Shown: piece after piece, positions 25,331-39,471 of the stretch | How positions within the stretch are numbered: the stretch's first letter is position 1 | How the letters are laid out: every line of letters starts with the position of its first letter | DNA from: Warburgia ugandensis | Lineage: Eukaryota; Streptophyta; Magnoliopsida; Canellales; Canellaceae | Direction: 5' to 3' | Length of the DNA: 64,000 nt | Assembly: GCA_035236585.1 (NCBI GenBank) | Contig: CP141127.1 | Location: 48,002,001-48,066,000 of the forward strand | The notes under the pieces: model-generated | Told to the model about the DNA's origin: nothing | The model's database searches: none | What the model saw: only the letters and a program-made list of their open reading frames with translations | Translations under genes and position numbers: made by a program

Positions 25331-25944
25331 CAAAGAAGTTTTTAAAGAATTTAATTTAAAATTCCAAAAAAATCCAATTTTTTTTTAAAATAAAAAATAT
25401 TAGGAATTGCATTTTAGGCATTTTTAGGTGCATATTTTATTTTTTTGTCAGAACCACTTTATTTCCTGAATTTGCTACTAATTGTTATATGTCTTTTTCA
25501 GGAAATTGTCAAGTGGAGCATTATCAATTAAATAGATTTTTCTTGCTTTCTTAGATTAGGAAATTTTCTTTTTTTTTTTAGTGAATCTTGTAGTGAGGCC
25601 CCTTTGTAATTTTCTCTTTTAATTTTAATTTTTAAAGGGTTGTAATAATACAGGGCAAGTGTGGGATAAGGTGGCCCACACTTGATCTTCATTAGAAACC
25701 CCACCGTAAGTCTTCTCACTCATTTAATTTCTAGATTAGGGTTTGCATTTAGAATAATTTTGCATTGGTTAGTAGTTTAATTGCATATAGAAAGCATCCT
25801 TTATAATTTTTGCATTTTTCGAGTTTTGCATTAGTTTATTGCTTTTCATTGCATCTTAGGACACGGTTAATGCTTTAAGGTGATATATATGCTGATCGAA
25901 TTTCCATGGAGTGTGGAATTAATTAGTAAGGGAACCCTACCTCC

Positions 25945-26300
25945 ATAAGATCAGGGGTGGATTTCATCACCACTCATTGGCCTACCTAGGATAATCACCT
26001 CAAGCACATTACCTTAACTTTCAATCAAGTTAAAATCAATCAGAAGAGACCTATAGGGCCATCACATGCTCGTAGGACCCTCTTACTAAGAAGAGATTTA
26101 TTGTCACTCTAGTGGCTTTTGAGCACTATGGTTATTGAGGGTTGTCTAATAGATCCTCGCTCTTCCCTCACCTCTTGTTGACGTTTGTGAGGTCTAAATG
26201 CCTCTTTACATGAGAGTTGTATTAACCACCTTGCGAAGAACCTAATTGGTAAGTAATAATCAAGTCTAGAGGAGAGGAGGAGTGCTAGAGTAGGCTAAAT
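25945..26300 (+). repeat. Shared ~350-bp module, tandem-unit copy
   Basis: Counterpart of 1075-1430 in the giant LTR. Ordered anchors include TTGGCCTACCTAGGATAAT, TAAAATCAATCAGAA, CACTCTAGTGG, CTAATAGATCCTCGCTCTTC and TTGTGAGGTCTAAATGCCTC. Present at the same offset in every unit, and nearly invariant among units. Confidence 0.65.
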
Positions 26301-26431
26301 AAAAGCATTGTCTGGACACAAATTCAAGAAAATCAATATGCTGCTTATTAACCTCAAGGATTATATTGTGTCCTTTGTTTGTTCATCTTTCTAGGAGGTT
26401 AGGTTGCATCATGTAGGTTAGTTTCGTCTTT

Positions 26432-26451
26432 AAAAAAAAGAAAAAAAAAGA
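26432..26451 (+). repeat. Interrupted poly(A) tract, unit 1
   Basis: A8-G-A9-G-type run in the internal segment. Its length varies between units: extended by an extra A-block in units 3 and 4 and shortened in unit 7. It behaves as a slippage marker inside the array. Confidence 0.8.
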
Positions 26452-26957
26452 AGATGGAGCCATCAGCTTATTGGATTCGGTCACATAATGAGAGAAATAT
26501 GTTTAACCCCTTGTTTGAGAGTTTTTTTTCTGAGCGTATACCTATGACGATTTGAGGTCAAGGTATATTTCCAATGGAATGTAAGCATATCCAATTAGAA
26601 AGATTTATGTTGCTGTACACACACATATGCACTTCGAGAAATAGCTCAAATAAAATGTCTTTAATATGTGTATGGTGAGTAAAATTGTCAAATCCTCTAC
26701 ATTAAGTTATGAAAAATTAGTAAAATTACTAATGAATGAGGATTCTCTAAGATAAAATAGGGGACTCGACTTTATTGAATTTTGTGGGTATATTCACTAC
26801 AAACCCTTATGAGGCCTAACTCGTCCACTAGGGGTAACCTAGCGGTTCAAGGGCTTATTTCATGTGCTAAATGCAAACGTGAGTACCTACGAAAGTGACA
26901 ACTTATACCAGTTTTGTGTAAAATTTGTCTGCATGTTTTGCTTCGGACTAGCAAAAT

Positions 26958-26970
26958 GCTGGTTGGGGTG
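26958..26970 (+). promoter_or_regulatory. Polypurine tract before LTR 2
   Basis: GCTGGTTGGGGTG directly before the LTR start TGTGTCAATTAG. The context CGGACTAGCAAAATGCTGG resembles the 3' end of the internal region in plant Athila/Tat-like elements. It recurs before each of LTRs 2-13. Confidence 0.65.
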
Positions 26971-29900
26971 TGTGTCAATTAGATCATGTAACCATTCAAA
27001 ATTGTAAAATTTAGCTTGATTTTTAATTTAGCTCAAATTGACCATCCAAACTTTAAAAATTTCAAAAATCAACGGTCAGATGATCATTAGAGCTTATTAG
27101 ATGACTAATGTATGGTTTAGATTATTCTAATTTAGTCTTTTATTTTGCAGATCAACTAAAAGAAATTGGATGGCTCGAATCTATGTTCAATAGTGTTGAT
27201 CAAGTGAACATCAATAAGGCAAGAGTCCTAGTTGGAAGAGGATTCCTAATGAGAAGAGTCCTAATTTGGGAGAGGAGAAAGTTTCCTCATAGGAAGCTAC
27301 CTCTTCAAGGAAAGAGTTTGAGACAAATAAGGAAGTGCAAAGACTATAAAGAGGGAAACCGAGTGAGGGAGGAGTTGTTTTTTTTTTAGAGTTTGGAGTT
27401 TTTGGAGTTCTCTTAGTTGTTTTACTTGCCACTTTCTTTTTCTTGTTGTTTGGAGTTTCTCTTGTTTACTCGTGTCTATTTCACGTTGACAACCGTCTCT
27501 TGCCTTTCATCAACATCTTCCTCTTCAACATCTAGATTTCCATTTGTTTACCACACCATCATCTTCTTCACATCCTTCTTTCATCCATCGCACTACAATC
27601 ACCACCCAGTATCTCCACATCTGATGCATCCAAAACTCTAGGCTAATGCACCAAACCAACACCGGTCTTCATAGGTCGCACGCCCAGTGAAATTTCAGGA
27701 AACATTCCAATTTTACCCCTGCTTGAATAATTAAATTTACATTCCATGTGGTGTACAATTTTTATTCCCATTTTATGTTATTCCCATTTTGAGTTATTCG
27801 CATTCTGTATTATGTCATTACTGTTTAATGCAATTAATGGTACTGGTTTAACTACAGAAAACCATTAATTTCTTATTTATTTTAATTCATAATTGCAATT
27901 AAATTTCCTAGAACATTTTGAGGATAGTTTCTAGTTGAATTACTATTCCTAATCTTTATTTTGGATTCTAAGAATAGATCTAAGCCGTTGAATCTTAATT
28001 TCATTAATTTGATTAGATCTCTAAATATTTGAAGAACTTGACAAATTCCTCCGTCGGATCATTAATCCAGGGCATGTTGAACATAGTGATATAGGTTGAT
28101 CAAATTTTTGGAAACCTAAAGTGAAGAAATTGGACAATATTAATCTAGGGAATTAGATTTTCTTAATTTTTCTAGTTTTAGTTTTAATTAAGGTTTTAGT
28201 GGTTATTTTTTTGTTCTTTTTCAAAATAGACTTCTAGAAGTTCATTGGTAAACTAAATATGAAGTTCAAATTTTTTCTGTTAATTTTTTTTTCAATTGAT
28301 TAAATTTTAAATAATTAAATTTTATTAAAAACTCCAAAATTTTAAAGCAAGTCCTTGTGGGATCGACCCGTATTTGCATAGCTATACTACAATAGCTTGT
28401 GCACCTGCGAAAAACATCAACAAGTTTTTGGCACCGTTTTTGGGACTTGCAAAGAAGTTTTTAAAGAATTTAATTTAAAATTCCAAAAAAATCCAATTTT
28501 TTTTTAAAATAAAAAATATTAGGAATTGCATTTTAGGCATTTTTAGGTGCATATTTTATTTTTTGTCAGAACCACTTTATTTCCTGAATTTGCTACTAAT
28601 TGTTATATGTCTTTTTCAGGAAATTGTCAAGTGGAGCATTATCAATTAAATAGATTTTTCTTGCTTTCTTAGATTAGGAAATTTTCTTTTTTTTTTTAGT
28701 GAATCTTGTAGTGAGGCCCCTTTGTAATTTTCTCTTTTAATTTTAATTTTTAAAGGGTTGTAATAATACAGGGCAAGTGTGGGATAAGGTGGCCCACACT
28801 TGATCTTCATTAGAAACCCCACTGTAAGTCTTCTCACTCATTTAATTTCTAGATTAGCGTTTGCATTTAGAATAATTTTGCATTGGTTAGTAGTTTAATT
28901 GCATATAGAAAGCATCCTTTATAATTTTTGCATTTTTCGAGTTTTGCATTAGTTTATTGCTTTTCATTGCATCTTAGGACACGGTTAATGCTTTAAGGTG
29001 ATATATATGCTGATCGAATTTCCATGGAGTGTGGAATTAATTAGTAAGGGAACCCTACCTCCATAAGATCAGGGGTGGATTTCATCACCACTCATTGGCC
29101 TACCTAGGATAATCACCTCAAGCACATTACCTTAACTTTCAATCAAGTTAAAATCAATCAGAAGAGACCTATAGGGCCATCACATGCTCGTAGGACCCTC
29201 TTACTAAGAAGAGATTTATTGTCACTCTAGTGGCTTTTGAGCACTATGGTTATTGAGGGTTGTCTAATAGATCCTCGCTCTTCCCTCACCTCTTGTTGAC
29301 GTTTGTGAGGTCTAAATGCCTCTTTACATGAGAGTTGTATTAACCACCTTGCGAAGAACCTAATTGGTAAGTAATAATCAAGTCTAGAGGAGAGGAGGAG
29401 TGCTAGAGTAGGCTAATTAAAAGCATTGTCCTGACACAAATTCAAGAAAATCAATATGCTGCTTATTAACCTCAAGGATTATATTGTGTCCTTTGTTTGT
29501 TCATCTTTCTAGGAGGTTAGGTTGCATCATGTAGGTTAGTTTCGTCTTTAAAAAAAAGAAAAAAAAAGAAGATGGAGCCATCAGCTTATTGGATTCGGTC
29601 ACATAATGAGAGAAATATGTTTAACCCCTTGTTTGAGAGTTTTTTCTGAGCGTATACCTATGACGATTTGAGGTCAAGGTATATTTCCAATGGAATGTAA
29701 GCATATCCAATTAGAAAGATTTATGTTGCTGTACACACACATATGCACTTCGAGAAATAGCTCAAATAAAATGTCTTTAATATGTGTATGGTGAGTAAAA
29801 TTGTCAAATCCTCTACATTAAGTTATGAAAAATTAGTAAAATTACTAATGAATGAGGATTCTCTAAGATAAAATAGGGGACTCGACTTTATTGAATTTTG

Positions 29901-30088
29901 TGGGTATATTCACTACAAACCCTTATGAGGCCTAACTCGTCCACTAGGGGTAACCTAGCGGTTCAAGGGCTTATTTCATGTGCTAAATGCAAACGTGAGT
30001 ACCTACGAAAGTGACAACTTATACCAGTTTTGTGTAAAATATTTGTCTGCATGTTTTGCTTCGGACTAGCAAAATGCTGGTTGGGGTG
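26971..30088 (+). mobile_element. Array unit 2 (3118 bp)
   Basis: LTR 26971-28422 (1452 bp), internal 28423-30088. The TATA motif is at 27345-27350. Same variant class as unit 1 at nearly all diagnostic sites (GGGATCG, ATCAACAAG, CTTGATCTTC, GATCAGGGG, CCTCAAGG). The LTR 5' end reads CATGTAACCATTC. Confidence 0.9.
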
Positions 30089-33000
30089 TGTGTCAATTAG
30101 ATCATGTAACCATTCAAAATTGTAAAATTTAGCTTGATTTTTAATTTAGCTCAAATTGACCATCCAAACTTTAAAAATTTCAAAAATCAACGGTCAGATG
30201 ATCATTAGAGCTTATTAGATGACTAATGTATGGTTTAGATGATTCTAATTTAGTCTTTTATTTTGCAGATCAACTAAAAGAAATTGGATGGCTCGAATCT
30301 ATGTTCAATAGTGTTGATCAAGTGAACATCAATAAGGCAAGAGTCCTAGTTGGAAGAGGATTCCTAATGAGAAGAGTCCTAATTTGGGAGAGGAGAAAGT
30401 TTCCTCATAGGAAGCTACCTCTTCAAGGAAAGAGTTTGAGACAAATAAGGAAGTGCAAAGACTATAAAGAGGGAAACCGAGTGAGGGAGGAGTTGTTTTT
30501 TTTTTAGAGTTTGGAGTTTTTGGAGTTCTCTTAGTTGTTTTACTTGCCAGTTTCTTTTTCTTGTTGTTTGGAGTTTCTCTTGTTTACTCGTGTCTATTTC
30601 ACGTTGACAACCGTCTCTTGCCTTTCATCAACATCTTCCTCTTCAACATCCAGATTTCCATTTGTTTACCACACCATCTTCTTCTTCACATCCTTCTTTC
30701 ATCCATCGCACTACAATCACCACCCAGTATCTCCACATCTGATGCATCCAAAACTCTAGGCTAATGCACCAAACCAACACCGGTCTTCATAGGTCGCACG
30801 CCCAGTGAAATTTCAGGAAACATTCCAATTTTACCCCTGCTTGAATAATTAAATTTACATTCCATGTGGTGTACAATTTTTATTCCCATTTTATGTTATT
30901 CCTATTTTGAGTTATTCGCATTCTGTATTATGTCATTACTGTTTAATGCAATTAATGGTACTGGTTTAACTACAGAAAACCATTAATTTCTTATTTATTT
31001 TAATTCATAATTGCAATTAAATTTCCTAGAATATTTTGAGGATAGTTTCTAGTTGAATTACTATTCCTAATCTTTATTTTGGATTCTAAGAATAGATCTA
31101 AGCCGTTGAATCTTAATTTCATTAATTTGATTAGATCTCTAAATATTTGAAGAACTTGACAAATTCCTCCGTCGGATCATTAATCCAGGGCATGTTGAAC
31201 ATAGTGATATAGGTTGATCAAATTTTTGGAAACCTAAAGTGAAGAAATTGGACAATATTAATCTAGGGAATTAGATTTTCTTAATTTTTCTAGTTTTAGT
31301 TTTAATTAAGGTTTTAGTGGTTATTTTTTTGTTCTTTTTCAAAATAGACTTCTAGAAGTTCATTGGTAAACTAAATATGAAGTTCAAAATTTTTTTGTTA
31401 ATTTTTTTTTTCAATTGATTAAATTTTAAATAATTAAATTTTATTAAAAACTCCAAAATTTTAAAGCAAGTCCTTGTGGGATCGACCCGTATTTGCATAG
31501 CTATACTACAATAGCTTGTGCACCTGCGAAAAACATCAATATGTTTTTGGCACCATTTTTGGGACTTGCAAAGAAGTTTTTAAAGAATTTAATTTAAAAT
31601 TCCAAAAAAATCCAATTTTTTTTTAAAATAAAAAATATTAGGAATTGCATTTTAGGCATTTTTAGGTGCATATTTTATTTTTTTGTCAGAACCACTTTAT
31701 TTCCTGAATTTGCTACTAATTGTTATATGTCTTTTTCAGGAAATTGTCAAGTGGAGCATTATCAATTAAATAGATTTTTCTTGCTTTCTTAGATTAGGAA
31801 ATTTTCTTTTTTTTTTTAGTGAATCTTGTAGTGAGGCCCCTTTGTAATTTTCTCTTTTAATTTTAATTTTTAAAGGGTTGTAATAATACAGGGCAAGTGT
31901 GGGATAAGGTGGCCCACACTTGATCTTCATTAGAAACCCCACTGTAAGTCTTCTCACTCATTTAATTTCTAGATTAGGGTTTGCATTTAGAATAATTTTG
32001 CATTGGTTAGTAGTTTAATTGCATATAGAAAGCATCCTTTATAATTTTTGCATTTTTCGAGTTTTGCATTAGTTTATTGCTTTTCATTGCATCTTAGGAC
32101 ACGGTTAATGCTTTAAGGTGATATATATGCTGATCGAATTTCCATGGAGTGTGGAATTAATTAGTAAGGGAACCCTACCTCCATAAGATCAGGGGTGGAT
32201 TTCATCACCACTCATTGGCCTACCTAGGATAATCACCTCAAGCACATTACCTTAACTTTCAATCAAGTTAAAATCAATCAGAAGAGACCTATAGGGCCAT
32301 CACATGCTCGTAGGACCCTCTTACTAAGAAGAGATTTATTGTCACTCTAGTGGCTTTTGAGCACTATGGTTATTGAGGGTTGTCTAATAGATCCTCGCTC
32401 TTCCCTCACCTCTTGTTGACGTTTGTGAGGTCTAAATGCCTCTTTACATGAGAGTTGTATTAACCACCTTGCGAAGAACCTAATTGGTAAGTAATAATCA
32501 AGTCTAAAGGAGAGGAGGAGTGCTAGAGTAGGCTAATTAAAAGCATTGTCTGGACACAAATTCAAGAAAATCAATATGCTGCTTATTAACCTCAAGGATT
32601 ATATTGTGTCCTTTGTTTGTTCATCTTTCTAGGAGGTTAGGTTGCATCATGTAGGTTAGTTTCGTCTTTAAAAAAAAGAAAAAAAAAGAAAAAAAAAGAA
32701 GATGGAGCCATTAGCTTATTGGATTCGGTCACATAATGAGAGAAATATGTTTAACCCCTTGTTTGAGAGTTTTTTTTCTGAGCGTATACCTATGACGATT
32801 TGAGGTCAAGGTATATTTCCAATGGAATGTAAGCATATCCAATTAGAAAGATTTATGTTGCTGTACACACACATATGCACTTCGAGAAATAGCTCAAATA
32901 AAATGTCTTTAATATGTGTATGGTGAGTAAAATTGTCAAATCCTCTACATTAAGTTATGAAAAATTAGTAAAATTACTAATGAATGAGGATTCTCTAAGA

Positions 33001-33220
33001 TAAAATAGGGGACTCGACTTTATTGAATTTTGTGGGTATATTCACTACAAACCCTTATGAGGCCTAACTCGTCCACTAGGGGTAACCTAGCGGTTCAAGG
33101 GCTTATTTCATGTGCTAAATGCAATCGTGAGTACCTACGAAAGTGACAACTTATACCAGTTTTGTGTAAAATATTTGTCTGCATGTTTTGCTTCGGACTA
33201 GCAAAATGCTGGTTGGGGTG
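30089..33220 (+). mobile_element. Array unit 3 (3132 bp)
   Basis: LTR 30089-31541, internal 31542-33220. Transitional: it keeps the unit 1-2 states GGGATCG, CTTGATCTTC and CCTCAAGG, but has the ATCAATATG junction after the LTR and the GCAATCGTGAG state found in units 4-9. The A-rich tract has an extra A9-G block (32670-32700), shared only with unit 4. Confidence 0.9.
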
Positions 33221-36200
33221 TGTGTCAATTAGATCATCTAGCCATTCAAAATTGTAAAATTTAGCTTGATTTTTAATTTAGCTCAAATTGACCATCCAAA
33301 CTTTAAAAATTTCAAAAATCAACGGTCAGATGATCATTAGAGCTTATTAGATGACTAATGTATGGTTTAGATGATTCTAATTTAGTCTTTTATTTTGCAG
33401 ATCAACTAAAAGAAATTGGATGGCTCGAATCTATGTTCAATAGTGTTGATCAAGTGAACATCAATAAGGCAAGAGTCCTAGTTGGAAGAGGATTCCTAAT
33501 GAGAAGAGTCCTAATTTGGGAGAGGAGAAAGTTTCCTCATAGGAAGCTACCTCTTCAAGGAAAGAGTTTGAGACAAATAAGGAAGTGCAAAGACTATAAA
33601 GAGGGAAACCGAGTGAGGGAGGAGTTGTTTTTTTAGAGTTTGGAGTTTTTGGAGTTCTCTTAGTTGTTTTACTTGCCAGTTTCTTTTTCTTGTTGTTTGG
33701 AGTTTCTCTTGTTTACTCGTGTCTATTTCACGTTGACAACCGTCTCTTGCCTTTCATCAACATCTTCCTCTTCAACATCCAGATTTCCATTTGTTTACCA
33801 CACCATCTTCTTCTTCACATCCTTCTTTCATCCATCGCACTACAATCACCACCCAGTATCTCCACATCTGATGCATCCAAAACTCTAGGCTAATGCACCA
33901 AACCAACACCGGTCTTCATAGGTCGCACGCCCAGTGAAATTTCAGGAAACATTCCAATTTTACCCCTGCTTGAATAATTAAATTTACATTCCATGTGGTG
34001 TACAATTTTTATTCCCATTTTATGTTATTCCTATTTTGAGTTATTCGCATTCTGTATTCTATCATTACTGTTTAATGCAATTAATGGTACTGGTTTAACT
34101 ACAGAAAACCATTAATTTCTTATTTATTTTAATTCATAATTGCAATTAAATTTCCTAGAATATTTTGAGGATAGTTTCTAGTTGAATTACTATTCCTAAT
34201 CTTTATTTTGGATTCTAAGAATAGATCTGAGCCGTTGAATCTTAATTTCATTAATTTGATTAGATCTCTAAATATTTGAAGAACTTGACAAATTCCTCCG
34301 TCGGATCATTAATCCAGGGCATGTTGAACATAGTGATATAGGTTGATCAAATTTTTGGACACCTAAAGTGAAGAAATTGGACAATATTAATCTAGGGAAT
34401 TAGATTTTCTTAATTTTTCTAGTTTTAGTTTTAATTAAGGTTTTAGTGGTTATTTTTTTGTTCTTTTTCAAAATAGACTTCTAGAAGTTCATTGGTAAAC
34501 TAAATATGAAGTTCAAAATTTTTTTGTTAATTTTTTTTTTCAATTGATTAAATTTTAAATAATTAAATTTTATTAAAAACTCCAAAATTTTAAAGCAAGT
34601 CCTTGTGCGATCGACCCGTATTTGCGTAGCCATACTACAATAGCTTGTGCACCTGCGAAAAACATCAATATGTTTTTGGCACCATTTTTGGGACTTGCAA
34701 AGAAGTTTTTAAAGAATTTAATTTAAAATTCCAAAAAAATCCAATTTTTATTTTAAAATAAAAAATATTAGGAATTCCGTTTTTGGCATTTTTAGGTGCA
34801 TATTTTATTTTTTTGTCAGAACCACTTTATTTCCTGAATTTGCTACTAATTGTTATATTTCTTTTTCAGGAAATTGTCAAGTGGAGCATTATCAATTAAA
34901 TAGATTTTTCTTGCTTTCTTAGATTAGGAAATTTTCTTTTCTTTTGTAGTGAATCTTGTAATGAGGCCCCTTTGTAATTTTCTCTTTTAATTTTAATTTT
35001 TAAAGGGTTGTAATAATACAGGGCAAGTGTGGGATAAGGTGGCCCACACTTGCTCTTCATTAGAAACCCCACTGTAAGTCTTCTCACTCATTTAATTTCT
35101 AGATTAGGGTTTGCATTTAGAATAATTTTGCATTGGTTAGTAGTTTAATTGCATATAGAAAGCATCCTTTATAATTTTTGCATTTTTCGAGTTTTGCATT
35201 AGTTTATTGCTTTTCATTGCATCTTAGGACACGGTTAATGCTTTAAGGTGATATATATGCTGATCGAATTTCCATGGAGTGTGGAATTAATTAGTAAGGG
35301 AACCCTACCTCCATAAGATCGTGGGTGGATTTCATCACCACTCATTGGCCTACCTAGGATAATCACCTCAAGCACATTACCTTAACTTTCAATCAAGTTA
35401 AAATCAATCAGAAGAGACCTATAGGGCCATCACATGCTCGTAGGACCCTCTTACTAAGAAGAGATTTATTGTCACTCTAGTGGCTTTTGAGCACTATGGT
35501 TATTGAGGGTTGTCTAATAGATCCTCGCTCTTCCCTCACCTCTTGTTGACGTTTGTGAGGTCTAAATGCCTCTTTACATGAGAGTTGTATTAACCACCTT
35601 GCGAAGAACCTAATTGGTAAGTAATAATCAAGTCTAAAGGAGAGGAGGAGTGCTAGAGTAGGCTAATTAAAAGCATTGTCTGGACACAAATTCAAGAAAA
35701 TCAATATGCTGCTTATTAACCTCGAGGATTATATTGTGTCCTTTGTTTGTTCATCTTTCTAGGAGGTTAGGTTGCATCATGTAGGTTAGTTTCGTCTTTA
35801 AAAAAAAGAAAAAAAAAGAAAAAAAAAGAAGATGGAGCCATTAGCTTATTGGATTCGGTCACATAATGAGAGAAATATGTTTAACCCCTTGTTTGAGAGT
35901 TTTTTTTCTGAGCGTATACCTATGACGATTTGAGGTCAAGGTATATTTCCAATGGAATGTAAGCATATCCAATTAGAAAGATTTATGTTGCTGTACACAC
36001 ACATATGCACTTCGAGAAATAGCTCAAATAAAATGTCTTTAATATGTGTATGGTGAGTAAAATTGTCAAATCCTCTACATTAAGTTATGAAAAATTAGTA
36101 AAATTACTAATGAATGAGGATTCTCTAAGATAAAATAGGGGACTCGACTTTATTGAATTTTGTGGGTATATTCACTACAAACCCTTATGAGGCCTAACTC

Positions 36201-36350
36201 GTCCACTAGGGGTAACCTAGCGGTTCAAGGGCTTATTTCATGTGCTAAATGCAATCGTGAGTACCTACGAAAGTGACAACTTATACCAGTTTTGTGTAAA
36301 ATATTTGTCTGCATGTTTTGCTTCGGACTAGCAAAATGCTGGTTGGGGTG
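33221..36350 (+). mobile_element. Array unit 4 (3130 bp)
   Basis: LTR 33221-34670, internal 34671-36350. First unit with GCGATCG, TTTGCGTAG, CTTGCTCTTC, CCTCGAGG and GATCGTGGG, the states that mark the middle block. It shares the long A-rich tract with unit 3 and has a private change in the primer-side spacer near 34748-34785. Confidence 0.9.
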
Positions 36351-39300
36351 TGTGTCAATTAGATCATCTAACCATTCAAAATTGTAAAATTTAGCTTGAT
36401 TTTTCATTTACCTCAAATTGACCATCCAAACTTTAAAAATTTCAAAAATCAACGGTCAGATGATCATTAGAGCTTATTAGATGACTAATGTATGGTTTAG
36501 ATGATTCTAATTTAGTCTTTTATTTTGCAGATCAACTAAAAGAAATTGGATGGCTCGAATCTATGTTCAATAGTGTTGATCAAGTGAACATCAATAAGGC
36601 AAGAGTCCTAGTTGGAAGAGGATTCCTAATGAGAAGAGTCCTAATTTGGGAGAGGAGAAAGTTTCCTCATAGGAAGCTACCTCTTCAAGGAAAGAGTTTG
36701 AGACAAATAAGGAAATGCAAAGACTATAAAGAGGGAAACCGAGTGAGGGAGGAGTTGTGTTTTTTTTAGAGTTTGGAGTTTTTGGAGTTCTCTTAGTTGT
36801 TTTACTTGCCACTTTCTTTTTCTTGTTGTTTGGAGTTTCTCTTGTTTACTCGTGTCTATTTCACGTTGACAACCGTCTCTTGCCTTTCATCAACATCTTC
36901 CTCTTCAACATCCAGATTTCCATTTGTTTACCACACCATCTTCTTCTTCACATCCTTCTTTCATCCATCGCACTACAATCACCACCCAGTATCTCCACAT
37001 CTGATGCATCCAAAACTCTAGGCTAATGCACCAAACCAACACCTGGTCTTCATAGGTCGCACGCCCAAAGTGAAATTTCAGAAACATTCCAATTTTACCC
37101 CTGCTTGAATAATTAAATTTACATTCCATGTGGTGTACAATTTTTATTCCCATTTTATGTTATTCCTATTTTGAGTTATTCGCATTCTGTATTATGTCAT
37201 TACTGTTTAATGCAATTAATGGTACTGGTTTAACTACAGAAAACCATTAATTTCTTATTTATTTTAATTCATAATTGCAATTAAATTTCCTAGAATATTT
37301 TGAGGATAGTTTCTAGTTGAATTACTATTCCTAATCATTATTTTGGATTCTAAGAATAGATCTAAGCCGTTGAATCTTAATTTCATTAATTTGATTAGAT
37401 CTCTAAATATTTGAAGAACTTGACAAATTCCTCCGTCGGATCATTAATCCAGGGCAAGTTGAACATAGTGATATAGGTTGATCAAGTTTTTGGACACCTA
37501 AAGTGAAGAAATTGGACAATATTAATCTAGGGAATTAGATTTTCTTAATTTTTCTAGTTTTAGTTTTAATTAAGGTTTTAGTGGTTATTTTTTGTTCTTT
37601 TTCAAAATAGACTTCTAGAAGTTCATTGGTAAACTAAATATGAAGTTCAAATTTTTTTTGTTAATTTTTTTTTTCAATTGATTAAATTTTAAATAATTAA
37701 ATTTTATTAAAAACTCCAAAATTTTAAAGCAAGTCCTTGTGCGATCGACCCGTATTTGCGTAGCTATACTACAATAGCTTGTGCACCTGCGAAAAACATC
37801 AATATGTTTTTGGCACCGTTTTTGGGACTTGCAAAGAAGTTTTTAAAGAATTTAATTTAAAATTCCAAAAAAATCCAATTTTTTTTTAAAATAAAAATAT
37901 TAGGAATTCCATTTTAGGCATTTTTAGGTGCATATTTTATTTTTTTGTCAGAACCACTTTATTTCCTGAATTTGCTACTAATTGTTATATTTCTTTTTCA
38001 GGAAATTGTCAAGTGGAGCATTATCAATTAAATAGATTTTTCTTGCTTTCTTATATTAGGAAATTTTCTTTTCTTTTGTAGTGAATCTTGTAGTGAGGCC
38101 CCTTTGTAATTTTCTCTTTTAATTTTAATTTTTAAAGGGTTGTAATAATACAGGGCAAGTGTGGGATAAGGTGGCCCACACTTGCTCTTCATTAGAAACC
38201 CCACTGTAAGTCTTCTCACTCATTTAATTTCTAGATTAGGGTTTGCATTTAGAATAATTTTGCATTGGTTAGTAGTTTAATTGCATATAGAAAGCATCCT
38301 TTATAATTTTTGCATTTTTCGAGTTTTGCATTAGTTTATTGCTTTTCATTGCATCTTAGGACACGGTTAATGCTTTAAGGTGATATATATGCTGATCGAA
38401 TTTCCATGGAGTGTGGAATTAATTAGTAAGGGAACCCTACCTCCATAAGATCGTGGGTGGATTTCATCACCACTCATTGGCCTACCTAGGATAATCACCT
38501 CAAGCACATTACCTTAACTTTCAATCAAGTTAAAATCAATCAGAAGAGACCTATAGGGCCATCACATGCTCGTAGGACCCTCTTACTAAGAAGAGATTTA
38601 TTGTCACTCTAGTGGCCTTTGAGCACTATGGTTATTGAGGGTTGTCTAATAGATCCTCGCTCTTCCCTCACCTCTTGTTGACGTTTGTGAGGTCTAAATG
38701 CCTCTTTACATGAGAGTTGTATTAACCACCTTGCGAAGAACCTAATTGGTAAGTAATAATCAAGTCTAAAGGAGAGGAGGAGTGCTAGAGTAGGCTAATT
38801 AAAAGCATTGTCTGGACACAAATTCAAGAAAATCAATATGCTGCTTATTAACCTCGAGGATTATATTGTGTCCTTTGTTTGTTCATCTTTCTAGGAGGTT
38901 AGGTTGCATCATGTAGGTTAGTTTCGTCTTTAAAAAAAAGAAAAAAAAAGAAGATGGAGCCATCAGCTTATTGGATTCGGTCACATAATGAGAGAAATAT
39001 GTTTAACCCCTTGTTTGAGAGTTTTTTTCTGAGCGTATACCTATGACGATTTGAGGTCAAGGTATATTTCCAATGGAATGTAAGCATATCCAATTAGAAA
39101 GATTTATGTTGCTGTACACACACATATGCACTTCGAGAAATAGCTCAAATAAAATGTCTTTAATATGTGTATGGTGAGTAAAATTGTCAAATCCTCTACA
39201 TTAAGTTATGAAAAATTAGTAAAATTACTAATGAATGAGGATTCTCTAAGATAAAATAGGGGACTCGACTTTATTGAATTTTGTGGGTATATTCACTACA

Positions 39301-39471
39301 AACCCTTATGAGGCCTAACTCGTCCACTAGGGGTAACCTAGCGGTTCAAGGGCTTATTTCATGTGCTAAATGCAATCGTGAGTACCTACGAAAGTGACAA
39401 CTTATACCAGTTTTGTGTAAAATATTTGTCTGCATGTTTTGCTTCGGACTAGCAAAATGCTGGTTGGGGTG
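36351..39471 (+). mobile_element. Array unit 5 (3121 bp)
   Basis: LTR 36351-37804, internal 37805-39471. First LTR with TTTACCTCAAATT near its start, the form kept by all later units. It carries the CCCAAAGTG and ACCTGGTCTT variants in the leader, and CAAGTTTTTGG shared with unit 7 only. Confidence 0.9.

Larger units (their letters stand above)
23819..26970 (+). mobile_element. Array unit 1 (3152 bp)
   Basis: LTR 23819-25303 (1485 bp), internal 25304-26970. The LTR is 33 bp longer than the others because it has three copies, not two, of a 33-bp repeat near 24068-24150. Its first ~270 bp are about 9% different from unit 2, while the rest of the unit differs by only about 0.5%. Variant class: TGTGGGATCG, ATCAACAAG after the LTR, CTTGATCTTC and GATCAGGGG. 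Confidence 0.9.

Noticed and set aside
25496-25712. Exon bounded by TTTTTCAG and GTAAGTC inside the internal segment
   Set aside because: All three frames between the sites contain stops, and the flanking segments give no coding partner.
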